From NCBI RefSeq assembly GCF_030161575.1, contig NZ_BSUL01000001.1, positions 124,001-188,000 of the forward strand: a stretch of DNA of 64,000 bases. Direction: 5' to 3'. The position numbers and the translations under genes are program-made. A model generated the notes under the pieces. That model made no database searches. It was not told the origin of the DNA and was given only the letters and a program-made list of their open reading frames with translations. Of this stretch, positions 38,906-48,675 are shown one piece after another. This DNA is from Arenivirga flava (GTDB lineage Bacteria > Actinomycetota > Actinomycetes > Actinomycetales > Microbacteriaceae). Each line of letters starts with the position of its first letter. Position 1 is the first letter of the stretch.

Positions 38906-41091
38906 GTGACCTCCTCGCCGCTCGACCAGCCGCTGGCCGCGGTGCTGGGGGAGCGCACCGCGAAGGCCTTCGCGCGCGGGCTCGGCCTCGAGACCGTCGC
39001 CGACCTGCTCGGCCACTATCCGCGCCGCTACGCCAAGCGCGGCGAGCTCACCGAGCTGGGTGCGCTGCCGCCGGACGAGAACATCACCCTGGTCGCCGAG
39101 GTGCTGCAGGTGCAGGAGCGCTCCATGCGCGCGCGCCGCGGTTCCCTGCTCGAGGTGCTGATCGGCGACGGCACCGGCACGATCAGCCTCACCTTCTTCA
39201 ACCAGTCCTGGCGGGCGAAGGAGCTGCGCCCCGGCGTCCGCGGCATCTTCGCCGGCAAGCTCGGCGAGTACCGCGGCGCGATGCAGCTCGCGCACCCCGA
39301 CTACGAGCTGTTCGACCGCGACGAGGGCGATGGGCGCGACCCCGAGGCGGCGAAGCGCTGGGCCGAGCAGCCGATCCCGATCTACCCGGCCACCGGCACC
39401 GTGGCGAGCTGGCAGCTGCAGCGTGCCATCGCCGTCGTGCTCGACGGGCTGCCCGACCTGCCCGACCCGATCCCGGCGATCGTGCGCGAGGGCGCAAGCT
39501 GCATCCGTACCACCGCGCGCTCGAGCTCATCCACCGGCCGACGACCGAGCAGGACGCGCACGCCGCCCGGCACACCTTGAAGTTCCAGGAGGCGCTGCTG
39601 CTGCAGGCCGCGCTGCTGCAGCGCCGCGAGCAGCAGCGCGCGAGCACCGCCTACGCCCGCCGCGCGGCACCGGGCGGTCCGCTGGAGCGCTTCGACGCGG
39701 CGCTGCCGTTCCAGCTCACCGGCGACCAGCGCGCGGTGGGCGAGACGATCACCGCAGGTCTCGCCAGCGAGAGCCCGATGAACCTGCTCGTGCAGGGAGA
39801 GGTCGGCTCGGGGAAGACGCTCGTGGCGCTGCGGGCCATGCTCGCGGTCGCCGAGGACGGCGGCCAGTCGGCTCTGCTGGCACCCACCGAGGTGCTCGCC
39901 GGCCAGCACCTGCGCTCCATCGAACGAACGCTCGGCCACGAGCTGGTCGCCGAGCTGAGGCCCGTGCTGCTCACCGGGCAGCTGCCGGTCGCCGAGCGGC
40001 GCAAGGCGCTGCTGGCCATCGTCAGCGGGCAGTCGCGCATCGTCGTCGGCACGCACGCGCTGCTCGGCGACGCGGTCGAGTTCAGCGACCTGGGCCTCGT
40101 GGTCGTCGACGAGCAGCACCGCTTCGGCGTCGAGCAGCGCGAGGCGCTGCGGGCCAAGGGCGCCACGCCGCCCCACGTGCTCGTGCTCACCGCCACCCCC
40201 ATCCCGCGCACCGTCGCCATGACCGTGTTCGGCGACCTCGACGTGGCCACCATCCGCGAGCTGCCGGCAGGCCGCGCCGGCATCACCAGCCACGTCGTGC
40301 CGCTCGCCGACCACCCGCAGTGGATCGCGCGGGTGTGGGAGCGGATGGGGGAGGAGCTGGCCCAGGGCCGCCAGGCCTTCGTGGTGTGCCCCGCGATCGA
40401 GGAACCCGCCGACGGCAAGGCGTCGAAGACGACCGACGACGGCACACCGCTCGAGGAGGGCAGCGCGAGCGACGCCCCGCTCGCGGCGGTCGAGACGCTG
40501 CTGCCGCAGCTGCGCGCGCAGCCGGCGTTGGCCGGCCGGCGCATCGAGGCGCTGCACGGGCGGATGAAGGGCGAGGAGAAGGATGCGATCATGCGCGCCT
40601 TCGCCGCCGGTGACATCGACGTGCTCGTCGCCACCACCGTGATCGAGGTGGGCGTCGACGTGCCGAACGCCTCGACGATGGCGGTGCTCGACGCCGAGCG
40701 CTTCGGCGTCTCGCAGCTGCACCAGCTGCGCGGCCGGGTCGGCCGCGGCGGCGTGCCGGGCCTGTGCCTGCTCGTCACCCGCGCCGAGGAGGGCACGCTC
40801 GCCCGGGAGCGCGTCGAGGCCGTCGCGGCGACGCTCGACGGCTTCGAGCTGGCGCAGGCCGACCTCGACCTGCGCCAGGAGGGCGACGTGCTCGGCAGCA
40901 ACCAGTCCGGTGGCCGGTCCTCGCTGCGCATCCTCCGGGTGGCGCGCGACGGCGATCTCATCGCGGCCGCCCGTGCCTCCGCCGAGCAGCTCATCGCGGC
41001 GCCCGGCGGCATCGCCGCGCATCCGGAGCTGGCCGCCGCCCTCGAGCGCCGCCTCGACGAGAGCGCCCGCGCCTACCTCGACAAGGGCTGA
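38906..41091 (+). CDS. recG: ATP-dependent DNA helicase RecG (one-base frameshift)
   Basis: 728 aa after correction. RecG reverses stalled forks and branch-migrates Holliday junctions. Wedge/OB domain first, then Walker A QGEVGSGKT, DEQH box (VVVDEQHRFG), LTATPIPRT, and the C-terminal domain with GRVGRGGVPGLCLL. The frame breaks near 39495: IVREGASC is read where IVRERRKLHPYHRALEL is expected, one C lost from GAGCGGCGC. Leaderless GTG start six bases after TACGCT. Otherwise intact, so an assembly error is likely. Confidence 0.93.
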
Positions 41092-41097
41092 GCACCC

Positions 41098-41132
41098 AGC
41101 GGATGCGGGGGACCGTCGTCTGCGCATCCGCT
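41098..41132 (+). terminator. Terminator after recG built from the GCGGATGC octamer
   Basis: AGCGGATGCG (41098-41107) and CGCATCCGCT (41123-41132) form a perfect 10-bp stem with a 15-nt loop. Confidence 0.6.
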
Positions 41133-41202
41133 CGACGCCGCGCGGCCGGTGCCGACGCTGTGCCGTTCGGCACGACCCCGGGCCCGCGGTTACGCTGAGC
41201 CC

Positions 41203-41679
41203 ATGAGCAGGATCGCCGTCGTCCCCGGATCCTTCGACCCCGTCACCCTCGGCCACCTCGACGTCATCGAGCGCGCGGCTCGGATCTTCGAGGAGCTGCA
41301 CGTCGTCGTCGTGCACAACCCGGCCAAGACGACGCTGCTCGGTCCGGAGGAGCGCATCGCCCTCATCGAGGAGTCGGTCGCCGAGGCCGGCATCGGCGGT
41401 CGCATCCGCGTGACCGACTGGGGTTCCGGCCTGCTCGTCGACTACTGCCGGCAGGTCGGCGCCGAGGTGCTCGTCAAGGGCGTGCGCTCGCAGCTCGACG
41501 TGAGCTACGAGACCCCCATGGCGATCGTGAACCGCGACCTCGCCTCGGTCGAGACGGTCTTCCTGTTGCCGAACCCCGCCCACTCGCACGTCTCCAGCTC
41601 GCTGGTGCGCCAGGTGGCGGCGCTCGGCGGCGACATCAGCCCCTACGTGCCGCCCGCGGTCGCGCGGCACCTGGCGTGA
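41203..41679 (+). CDS. coaD: Phosphopantetheine adenylyltransferase
   Basis: 158-aa nucleotidyltransferase making dephospho-CoA from 4'-phosphopantetheine and [20 protein letters not shown] contains the TxGH nucleotide site; [16 protein letters not shown] and [11 protein letters not shown] complete the family pattern. ATG at 41203 lies six bases after TACGCT (41191-41196), so leaderless. Its stop overlaps the next gene (GTGA). Confidence 0.95.
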   Translation: MSRIAVVPGSFDPVTLGHLDVIERAARIFEELHVVVVHNPAKTTLLGPEERIALIEESVAEAGIGGRIRVTDWGSGLLVDYCRQVGAEVLVKGVRSQLDVSYETPMAIVNRDLASVETVFLLPNPAHSHVSSSLVRQVAALGGDISPYVPPAVARHLA

Positions 41680-42680
41680 GCACCGCCCCGCGCATCGGCT
41701 TCGCGGCGATGCTCGAGCACCTGCCGCCGGCCGAGGCGGTCGAGCTCGCGGCGGTCGCCGAGCAGCACGGCTTCAGCGGCACCATGGCCAGCGACCGCTT
41801 CCAGCCCTGGGTGCCCGCGCAGGGCGAGGCGCCCTTCGTCTGGAACGTGCTCGCCGCGATCGGGCAGCGCACGACCAGCGATCTCGGCCCCGGCTCGATC
41901 GCGCCCACCGTGCGGATGCATCCGGCCGTCGTCGCCCAGGCCAGCGCCACGCTCGCGGCCATGCACCCGCACCGCCACTGGCTGGGCCTCGGCGCGGGCG
42001 AGGCGCTCGACGACCACGTCACCGGCCAGTACTGGCCCGAGGCGCCGCAGCGCATCAACCGCCTGTTCGAGGCGATCGAGGTCATCCGCAAGCTCTTCGC
42101 GAGCGGTCTGTCGGGCCGCGACGTCAAGCACGACGGCGAGTTCTTCCGGCTCGAGACCGCGCGGCTCTGGACGATGCCCGAGACGGCCCCGCCCATCCTC
42201 GTCGCCACCGCCGGACCGGTCACGGCCAAGCGCGCCGGCCGCAGCGCCGACGGCCTCATCGCCATCGGCGCGCCGCACGAGCAGCTGGCCCGACTCGTGC
42301 AGCGCTTCGACGAGGGCGCCCGCGAGGCCGGCAAGGACCCGGCGAGCACGAGCAAGGTGCTGCAGCTGCACCTCGCGTGGGCGCCCAGCCGCGACCAGGC
42401 GCTCGCGAACGCGCTGCGGCTCTGGCCGAACGGGGCGATGAGCTTCCCGAAGGGCGACATCCGCTCGCCATTCGAGTTCGCGCAGATCGCCAGGCTCGTG
42501 CGTCCCGAGGATCTCGCCGAGCGGATGACCGTCTCCGACGACCCGGACGTGCACCGCGCCGCCATCCAGCGCGCCCTCGACCTCGGCTTCGACCGGGTCT
42601 ACCTGCACAACGCCGGCCCGAACCAGCGCGAGTTCCTCGAGGTCTTCGGCCGCGAGGTGCTGCCGGGGCTGCGGCGGTGA
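41676..42680 (+). CDS. F420-dependent LLM-class oxidoreductase (G6PD-like)
   Basis: 334-aa luciferase-like TIM barrel. Strand-loop blocks [55 protein letters not shown] and [20 protein letters not shown] are typical of the F420-dependent glucose-6-phosphate-dehydrogenase-related group. The GTG overlaps the coaD stop and its own stop overlaps cofE, so it is translationally coupled to F420 tailoring. True substrate unknown. Confidence 0.85.
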   Translation: MSTAPRIGFAAMLEHLPPAEAVELAAVAEQHGFSGTMASDRFQPWVPAQGEAPFVWNVLAAIGQRTTSDLGPGSIAPTVRMHPAVVAQASATLAAMHPHRHWLGLGAGEALDDHVTGQYWPEAPQRINRLFEAIEVIRKLFASGLSGRDVKHDGEFFRLETARLWTMPETAPPILVATAGPVTAKRAGRSADGLIAIGAPHEQLARLVQRFDEGAREAGKDPASTSKVLQLHLAWAPSRDQALANALRLWPNGAMSFPKGDIRSPFEFAQIARLVRPEDLAERMTVSDDPDVHRAAIQRALDLGFDRVYLHNAGPNQREFLEVFGREVLPGLRR

Positions 42681-43456
42681 CCCGGTTGGAGGTGCGGGCG
42701 CCCGCGGGTCTCGGCGAGATCCGGGAGGGCGACGACCTGGCCCGGCTGATCGGCGACCTCGTCGCTCCGCTCGAGGCCGGCGACATCCTCGTCGTCACGA
42801 GCAAGATCGTCTCCAAGGCGGAGGGGCGGATGCGCGAGGCCGCCGACCGCGAGGCCGCCATCACCGAGGAGACCGTGCGCGTCGTCGCGACCCGCGAGCA
42901 TCCCGGCGGGACCACCCGCATCGTCGAGAACCGCCTGGGCATCGTCGCCGCGGCCGCCGGCGTCGATGCGAGCAACACCCCGGACGGCACCATCCTGCTG
43001 CTGCCGCTGGACCCGGATGCAAGCGCCCGCGCGCTCGCCGCCGCTCTGCGCATCCGCTTCGGCGTCGACGTGGGCGTCGTGATCTCGGACACCCTCGGTC
43101 GGCCCTGGCGCATCGGCCAGACGGACGCGGCCATCGGCGCGGCCGGGCTGCACGTCACCGACGACCTGCGCGGCGGCGTCGACGCGCAGGGCCGCCCGCT
43201 CACCGTGACGCAGGCCGCCGTCGCCGACGAGATCGCCGCTGCGGCCGACCTGGTGAAGGGCAAGACCAGCGGATGCCCGGTCGCCGTGGTCAGCGGCCTC
43301 GGCCGCCTCGTCGGCCCGCTCGACCTGCCGGGTGCGCGCAGCCTCGTGCGCACCGGTCCGAGCGACATGTTCGCCCGCGGCAGCCGGGAGGCCTACGAGG
43401 ACGGCTACGCCGACGGCCTGGCCGGGTCGAGAGGTCGCCGGGCGCCGGACACCTGA
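42677..43456 (+). CDS. cofE: Coenzyme F420-0:L-glutamate ligase, single-domain
   Basis: 259-aa GTP-dependent ligase that adds gamma-linked glutamates to F420-0. Family blocks: [58 protein letters not shown]-like [14 protein letters not shown], and [15 protein letters not shown]. In many actinobacteria this domain is fused to an FMN reductase as FbiB; here the protein stops after the CofE domain. GTG overlaps the upstream stop. Confidence 0.92.
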   Translation: MTRLEVRAPAGLGEIREGDDLARLIGDLVAPLEAGDILVVTSKIVSKAEGRMREAADREAAITEETVRVVATREHPGGTTRIVENRLGIVAAAAGVDASNTPDGTILLLPLDPDASARALAAALRIRFGVDVGVVISDTLGRPWRIGQTDAAIGAAGLHVTDDLRGGVDAQGRPLTVTQAAVADEIAAAADLVKGKTSGCPVAVVSGLGRLVGPLDLPGARSLVRTGPSDMFARGSREAYEDGYADGLAGSRGRRAPDT

Positions 43457-43537
43457 CCTGCCCGCGGCGTGCAGCTCGCTCTCCCTCCCCGGCGAGCCCC
43501 ACCCGCCCCCTCTCCTCTTCCTCCCGCTCTCTCCCTG

Positions 43538-43618
43538 CCAAAATGAAGGAGATTCCGGCGGCGCGCCGACAACCGGGGCCGGTCGGCCAGCGTGTCGCGA
43601 AGAGCTCCTTCGTTCTGG
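43538..43618. repeat. AAGGAGA palindromic element, copy B
   Basis: Left arm CCAAAATGAAGGAGATTC... from 43538, right arm ...GTGTCGCGAAGAGCTCCTTC then GTTCTGG ending at 43618. Same family as the copies at 37847 and 43822. In the convergent gap after cofE. Confidence 0.75.
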
Positions 43619-43704
43619 TTGCCGCGGGCTTCCTGCTCGAGCGATCGGTGGCTCCAGCGATGCCGTGACCCGCCGGCGCCTCGGCCCCAGTCCGCGGTGT
43701 GGTG

Positions 43705-43832
43705 ACCGCGACCCGAGATGCTCGAGTTCGCGGTGCCGCGACCGCGACCCGAGATGCTCGAGTTCGCGGTGCCGCGACCGCGACCTGAGATGCTCGAGCC
43801 CGCGGTGCCGCAACCGCGACCCGAGATGAAGG
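43705..43832. repeat. 36-bp tandem repeat, about 3.5 units
   Basis: Units at 43705, 43741 and 43777 of ACCGCGACCCGAGATGCTCG plus AGTTCGCGGTGCCGCG, with a partial fourth unit at 43813 that runs straight into palindromic copy C (shared CGAGATG). The third unit differs at a few positions. An 80-codon open frame through it is explained by the 36-bp period. Confidence 0.85.
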
Positions 43833-43901
43833 TGATCCTCGCGACACACCGACAGCTGGGGCTGCCCGTCCGGCGTGTTGCACGAATCTCCTTCATTTTG
43901 G
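43822..43901. repeat. AAGGAGA palindromic element, copy C
   Basis: Left arm CGAGATGAAGGTGATCCTCG then CGACACACCG from 43822, right arm CGGCGTGTTGCACG then AATCTCCTTCATTTTGG ending 43901. It occupies the end of the convergent cofE / disulfide-reductase gap, where it may act as a terminator for both. Nothing else was seen in the 482-bp gap. Confidence 0.75.
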
Positions 43902-43938
43902 TGCGGGGTTGGTGCGGGGTCGGGGCCGGGCGCGACGG

Positions 43939-45372
43939 TCAGGCCGTGGGGCGCCCGTAGGTCTCGAGCAGGCGCAGCCACACCTCGCTGATGGTCGGGT
44001 ACGACGGCACGGCGTGCCAGAGTCGGCTCAGCGGAACCTCGCCGACGACCGCAATCGTGGCGGAGTGCAGCAGCTCGGCGACGTCCTGGCCGACGAAGGT
44101 GGCGCCGACGACGACGCCGCGGTCCTCGTCCACGACCATGCGTGCCTTGCCGGTGTAGCCGTCCGCGTGCAGGCTCGCCCCGGCGACCGAGCCGAGGTCG
44201 TAGTCGACGACGCGGATGCGCAGCCCGGCCTCCTCCGCCTGCTCGGCGGTGCGCCCGATCGAGGCCACCTCGGGGTCGGTGAAGGTCACCTGCGGCACCG
44301 CCGCGAGGTCGGCGGTGGCGGCATGCACGCCCCAGGCGCCGGCGTCCACCTCGCCGCCGGTGGCGCGCGCCACGATGACGTCGCCGGCCGCGCGGGCCTG
44401 GTACTTGCCCTGGTGGGTGAGCAGCGAGCGGTGGTTGACGTCGCCGACCGCGTAGAGCCAGTCGCGGCCGCGCACGCGGAGGGTGTCGTCGACGTCGAGC
44501 CAGTCGCCGTCCTCGAGCCCGATGCTCGCGAGGCCGAGGTCCTTCGTGGCCGGCTCGCGGCCGGTGGCGACGAGCAGGTGCTCGGCGCGCAGCACGGTGC
44601 CGTCCTCGAGGTCGACGGCGACCGAGCCGTCGTCTTCGCGCACGGTGCTGGCGATCGCCGCGCCGGTGCGCACGTCGACGCCGCGCTCGCGCAGCGCATC
44701 CGCCACGAGCTCGCCGGCGAACGGCTCCATGCCGCCGAGCAGGCCGCCGCGGGAGAGCACGGTGACGGTGGTGCCGAGGTCCGCGTAGGCGTTCGCCATC
44801 TCCGTGCCGACCACGCCGCCGCCGATGATGATGAGCGAGCGCGGCACGTCGGTGACGCTCGTGGCCTCGCGGCTCGTCCAGGGGTCGGTCTCGGCGACGC
44901 CCTCGATCGGCGGGATCGCCGCCGTCGTGCCGGTCGCGATCGCGACGGCGTGCCGGGCCTCGATCCGCCGCACCGAGCCGTCCTCGCCGGTGATCTCCAC
45001 GACGCGCTCACCGGCGATGCGACCGTGGCCGCGGGCAAGGTCGATCCCCGCGGACTGCAGCCATTCGACCTGGCCGGTGTCCTCCCATCCGCTCGTGAAG
45101 GAGCTGCGGCGGCGCAGCACGGCCGTGGCGTCGACACGCGCATCGGGGTCGGCGGCGCCGGGGACGCGCTGGGCGGCGCGCAGGGCCGAGCCGCTGCGCA
45201 GCAGCGCCTTCGAGGGCATGCACGCCCAGTAAGAGCACTCGCCCCCGACGAGCTCGCGCTCGACGATGAGCACCGAGAGCCCGCCCTGCACGGCGCGGTC
45301 GGCGACGTTCTCGCCGACGGGGCCGGCACCGATGACGATCAGGTCGTATGCAGCGTCTGTCATGGAACCCAT
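43939..45372 (-). CDS. FAD-dependent pyridine nucleotide-disulfide oxidoreductase
   Basis: 477-aa flavoprotein of the dihydrolipoamide dehydrogenase/mercuric reductase class. FAD site IVIGAGPVGENVADRA, redox-active Cys pair in ECSYWACMPSKALL, NAD(P) site IIIGGGVVGTEMANAYADLG, FAD site 2 YAVGDVNHRSLLTHQGKYQA, and C-terminal active-site HAVPSYPTISEVWLRLLE. Start at 45372 chosen because GGAGG lies six bases before it. No E1/E2 genes are nearby, so it is probably not the pyruvate-dehydrogenase E3 but a related reductase. Confidence 0.88.
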   Translation of the reverse strand: MGSMTDAAYDLIVIGAGPVGENVADRAVQGGLSVLIVERELVGGECSYWACMPSKALLRSGSALRAAQRVPGAADPDARVDATAVLRRRSSFTSGWEDTGQVEWLQSAGIDLARGHGRIAGERVVEITGEDGSVRRIEARHAVAIATGTTAAIPPIEGVAETDPWTSREATSVTDVPRSLIIIGGGVVGTEMANAYADLGTTVTVLSRGGLLGGMEPFAGELVADALRERGVDVRTGAAIASTVREDDGSVAVDLEDGTVLRAEHLLVATGREPATKDLGLASIGLEDGDWLDVDDTLRVRGRDWLYAVGDVNHRSLLTHQGKYQARAAGDVIVARATGGEVDAGAWGVHAATADLAAVPQVTFTDPEVASIGRTAEQAEEAGLRIRVVDYDLGSVAGASLHADGYTGKARMVVDEDRGVVVGATFVGQDVAELLHSATIAVVGEVPLSRLWHAVPSYPTISEVWLRLLETYGRPTA

Positions 45373-45467
45373 CATCCCCCTCCACCTAAATCGAATTCTG
45401 GGCTGAGCCGGTCACTACGCTGGACCCCACCCGAAGACATGCGTCACCCGGCAGGAACGAGCTCCCC

Positions 45468-46289
45468 TTGATCGAATTCCGATCCGTCAGCAAGCAGTTC
45501 CCGGATGGCACGAAGGCCGTGCAGGGCTTCGACCTCACGATCCCGTCGCGGTCGACGACGGTGTTCGTCGGTTCGTCGGGCTGCGGCAAGACGACCCTGC
45601 TGCGCATGGTCAACCGCATGGTCGAGCCCAGCGCCGGCCAGATCCTCATCGACGGCGAGGACATCGCGACGACGGATGCGGTGCAGCTGCGCCGCCGGAT
45701 CGGCTACGTCATGCAGAACAGCGGCCTGCTGCCGCACCGCAGCGTGCTCGACAACATCACGACGGTGCTGCGGCTGAACCGCACGCCGAAGGCGGAGGCG
45801 CGCGAGCGCGGGCTGACGCTCATGGACACCGTCGGGCTCGACCGCGCGCTCGCGAAGCGCTACCCGAGCCAGCTCTCCGGCGGCCAGCAGCAGCGCGTGG
45901 GCGTGGCCCGCGGGCTCGCGGTCGAGCCGAACATCCTGCTCATGGACGAGCCCTTCGGCGCCGTCGACCCGATCGTGCGCACCGAGCTGCAGGAGGAGCT
46001 GCTGCGGCTGCAGCGCGAGCTCGGCAAGACCGTCGTCTTCGTGACCCACGACATCGACGAGGCGTTCCTGCTCGGCGACCAGATCGTGATCCTCAAGAAG
46101 GGCGGCGTCATCGCCCAGCAGGGCACGCCCGAGGAGATCCTCGCGAACCCCGTGGACGACTTCGTCGCCGACTTCGTGGGCGCGCACCGCGGCAAGCGCT
46201 CGCTCTCGCTCAAGCAGGTCGACGGCCGCACGATCGTGGTGGACGCCGACGGCAAGCCCGCGGGCGTGCTCGCCGAGGGTGCGGCGTGA
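45468..46289 (+). CDS. Glycine betaine/choline-type ABC transporter ATPase
   Basis: 273-aa OpuCA/ProV-like ATPase. Walker A GSSGCGKTT, LSGGQQQRVGVARGL signature, Walker B ILLMDEPFGAVDP, H-loop VFVTHDIDEAF. It lacks the tandem CBS osmosensing domains of long OpuCA proteins and ends soon after the core. TTG start at 45468, with CAGGAACGAG upstream. First of a four-gene osmoprotectant uptake operon (ATPase, two permeases, binding protein). Confidence 0.9.
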   Translation: MIEFRSVSKQFPDGTKAVQGFDLTIPSRSTTVFVGSSGCGKTTLLRMVNRMVEPSAGQILIDGEDIATTDAVQLRRRIGYVMQNSGLLPHRSVLDNITTVLRLNRTPKAEARERGLTLMDTVGLDRALAKRYPSQLSGGQQQRVGVARGLAVEPNILLMDEPFGAVDPIVRTELQEELLRLQRELGKTVVFVTHDIDEAFLLGDQIVILKKGGVIAQQGTPEEILANPVDDFVADFVGAHRGKRSLSLKQVDGRTIVVDADGKPAGVLAEGAA

Positions 46290-46966
46290 ACTGGGTCCTC
46301 GACAATCTCGACCTGATCGGCAGGCTGTCGCTCGACCACCTGCGGCTCAGCGTCGTGCCCATCGTGCTCGGCTTCGTGATCGCCATCCCGCTCGGCTGGG
46401 TCGCCTGGCGGCTGCGGATCACCGGCGCCGTGCTGCTGACCCTCGCCGGTCTGCTCTACACGATCCCGTCGATCGCGCTGATCGTGGCGCTCCCGGCCAT
46501 CATCGGCACCAGCCTGCTGAGCGAGTCCAACGTGACCATCGCCCTGACCCTGTACGCGGTCGCGATCATGGCGCGCTCCGTGGCGGAGGCGCTCGGGTCG
46601 GTGGACGCGGGCACCCGGCAGGCCGCCGTCGCGATGGGCTACTCCTCCTGGCGCCGGTTCTGGGGCGTGGACTTCCCGCTCGCCGGCCCGGTGCTCCTCG
46701 CGGGCCTGCGGGTCGTGGCCGTGAGCACCATCGCGCTCGTCACGGTCGGCGCGCTCGTCGGCATCGACAGCCTCGGGTACCTGTTCACCAACGGGTACCA
46801 GCGCCGTATCATCCCGGAGATCCTCGCGGGCCTCGTCGTGACGATGGCGCTCGCGCTCATCGTCGACGGACTGCTCGTGCTCATCGGCCGGGTGCTGATG
46901 CCGTGGACGCGGGGACAGCGCGCAGCCACCACGACACTGGCTCCGAAGGGGGTCGACGCCGCATGA
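46286..46966 (+). CDS. Osmoprotectant ABC transporter permease 1 (OpuCB-like)
   Basis: 226-aa permease with six helices. The EAA-type coupling loop is EALGSVDAGTRQAAVAMGYSS. GTG at 46286 overlaps the ATPase stop (GTGA); its own stop overlaps permease 2 (ATGA). Forms the membrane channel with permease 2. Confidence 0.88.
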   Translation: MNWVLDNLDLIGRLSLDHLRLSVVPIVLGFVIAIPLGWVAWRLRITGAVLLTLAGLLYTIPSIALIVALPAIIGTSLLSESNVTIALTLYAVAIMARSVAEALGSVDAGTRQAAVAMGYSSWRRFWGVDFPLAGPVLLAGLRVVAVSTIALVTVGALVGIDSLGYLFTNGYQRRIIPEILAGLVVTMALALIVDGLLVLIGRVLMPWTRGQRAATTTLAPKGVDAA

Positions 46967-47661
46967 ACCTCTTCCAGGAGGCCCTCGCCTGGCTCACCTC
47001 GCCGGATCGCGCCTCGGGCACACTGCCGCTCGCCGAGGCGATCGGTCAGCACATCGGCTTCACGGCGGTCTCGGTGCTCATCGCCGCCGCCGTCGCGATC
47101 CCGCTCGGTTACCTCATCGGGCACACCGGCAGGGGCCGGGAGATCGCGGTCGGGCTCTCCGGAGCCGCGCGGGCGATCCCGAGCTTCGGCCTCATCCTGC
47201 TGCTCGTCCTCGTGCTGGGCGTCACCCGTAGCGAGGTCGGCGCCGTCATCGCCTTCGTGCTGCTCGCCATCCCCTCAATCCTCGCCGGCGCCTACGCGGG
47301 CGTGCAGGCGGTGGATCGGCGCACCGTCGACGCCGCACGGTCCATGGGGATGACGGAGTGGCAGATCCTGCTCAAGGTCGAGGCGCCGCTCGGACTGCCG
47401 CTGCTCATCGGCGGGCTGCGCAGCGCGACGCTGCAGGTCGTCGCCACCGTGACGCTCGCCGGGTACGTCAACCTGGGCGGCATCGGCTTCCACATCATCC
47501 AGGGACTCCAGCTGCGCCGCTACGAGCAGATCCTCGGCGCATCCCTCATCGTCGTCGTGCTCGCGCTCGCGCTCGACCTGCTCTTCGCGCTGATCGCACT
47601 TGCCGTGCGTCCCGGCGGCAGCAGCAGCGCACGACCGCGCCGTCGCCTCGCGACCTCCTAG
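46963..47661 (+). CDS. Osmoprotectant ABC transporter permease 2 (OpuCD-like)
   Basis: 232-aa permease. Family loops SGAARAIPSFGLILLLVLVL and GVQAVDRRTVDAARSMGMTE (coupling helix), then NLGGIGFHIIQGLQL. ATG overlaps the upstream stop. Basic C-terminal tail. The binding-protein gene follows after about 37 bp. Confidence 0.88.
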   Translation: MNLFQEALAWLTSPDRASGTLPLAEAIGQHIGFTAVSVLIAAAVAIPLGYLIGHTGRGREIAVGLSGAARAIPSFGLILLLVLVLGVTRSEVGAVIAFVLLAIPSILAGAYAGVQAVDRRTVDAARSMGMTEWQILLKVEAPLGLPLLIGGLRSATLQVVATVTLAGYVNLGGIGFHIIQGLQLRRYEQILGASLIVVVLALALDLLFALIALAVRPGGSSSARPRRRLATS

Positions 47662-47698
47662 ACCACAGCAGCAGACCCCTACAAGAAGAGAGATCACC

Positions 47699-48607
47699 AT
47701 GCACGCACAGCACCAGCGTCGCCTCGTCGCGGCGGGCGTCGCCACGGCGGCCGCACTCGTCCTCGCCGGATGCGCCAGCGGCGACCCGCTCGCCGAGGAC
47801 GAGGGCGGCGAGAGCGCGTCCACCGACGCGATCGTCATCGGCTCGCAGGACTACTACTCGAACGAGATCATCGCCGAGATCTACGCGCAGGCGCTCGAGA
47901 ACGCCGGCATTGAGGTCGAGCGCAACTTCTCGATCGGACAGCGCGAGGCGTACATGCCCTCGATCGAGAGCGGCGAGATCGACCTCTTCCCCGAGTACAC
48001 GGGCAACACCCTGCAGTACTTCGACGACACCGCGTCCGTCACGGAGGCCGACGAGGTCTACGAGGCGCTCGTCGCCGCGCTGCCCGAGAGCATCACGGCG
48101 CTCGACTACTCCCAGGCCTCGGACCAGGACTCCTACAACGTCACCGCCGAGTACGCCGAGGCCAACGACCTCACCACGATCGCCGACCTCGCCAACGTCG
48201 ACGGCGAGATCCGGGTGGGCGGCCCGGCGGAGCTCGAGGAGCGCGAGTACGGCCCCCGCGGCCTCGAGGAGCTCTACGGTCTGACGGTCGCCTTCGAGCC
48301 GACGGCGGCCACCACGGCCGAGGCGCTCGCCGCCGGCCAGATCGACGTCGGCAACGTCTACAGCGCCGACCCGAACATCGCCGCGCTGGGTCTGGTCACC
48401 CTCGAGGACCCCGAGGGGCTCTTCCTCGCCTCGAACGTCGTGCCGCTCGCCTCGAGCGACGTCGCCGGCGAGATCGCCGAGGTCATCGACGCGGTCAGCG
48501 CCGCGATGACGGCCGAGGACCTGGTCGCGCTCAACCAGGAGAGCGTCGACGGCGGCTCGACCGACGACATCGCAGCCGAGTGGCTCACCGCCGCGGGTCT
48601 GGTCTGA
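47699..48607 (+). CDS. Osmoprotectant ABC transporter substrate-binding lipoprotein (OpuCC/ProX-like)
   Basis: 302-aa lipoprotein; signal peptide with lipobox LVLAGC. Mature part starts with IVIGSQDYYSNEIIAEIYAQ and contains GEIDLFPEYTGNTLQYF, the quaternary-amine binding-protein pattern. ATG at 47699 with AGAAGAGAG upstream. The binding residues (Tyr/Phe cage) fit glycine betaine, choline or carnitine, not resolvable here. A strong hairpin terminator follows. Confidence 0.88.
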   Translation: MHAQHQRRLVAAGVATAAALVLAGCASGDPLAEDEGGESASTDAIVIGSQDYYSNEIIAEIYAQALENAGIEVERNFSIGQREAYMPSIESGEIDLFPEYTGNTLQYFDDTASVTEADEVYEALVAALPESITALDYSQASDQDSYNVTAEYAEANDLTTIADLANVDGEIRVGGPAELEEREYGPRGLEELYGLTVAFEPTAATTAEALAAGQIDVGNVYSADPNIAALGLVTLEDPEGLFLASNVVPLASSDVAGEIAEVIDAVSAAMTAEDLVALNQESVDGGSTDDIAAEWLTAAGLV

Positions 48608-48624
48608 TCCTCCGCATCACCGAG

Positions 48625-48652
48625 ACGGCCCCGGGCACCCGCCCGGGGCCGT
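48625..48652 (+). terminator. Terminator of the osmoprotectant operon
   Basis: Perfect 12-bp stem ACGGCCCCGGGC / GCCCGGGGCCGT with loop ACCC, 17 bp past the stop. Confidence 0.85.
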
Positions 48653-48675
48653 CGTCGTTGCCCCATGATGGTGCG

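Noticed and set aside
39577-41091. recG as a gene starting at the TTG at 39577
   Set aside because: This is only the part after the frame break; the N-terminal wedge domain is complete upstream in the other frame.
43718-43960. 80-codon frame with MLEFAVPRPRPE repeats
   Set aside because: Explained by the 36-bp tandem repeat and overlaps a palindromic element and the end of the disulfide reductase gene; no RBS.
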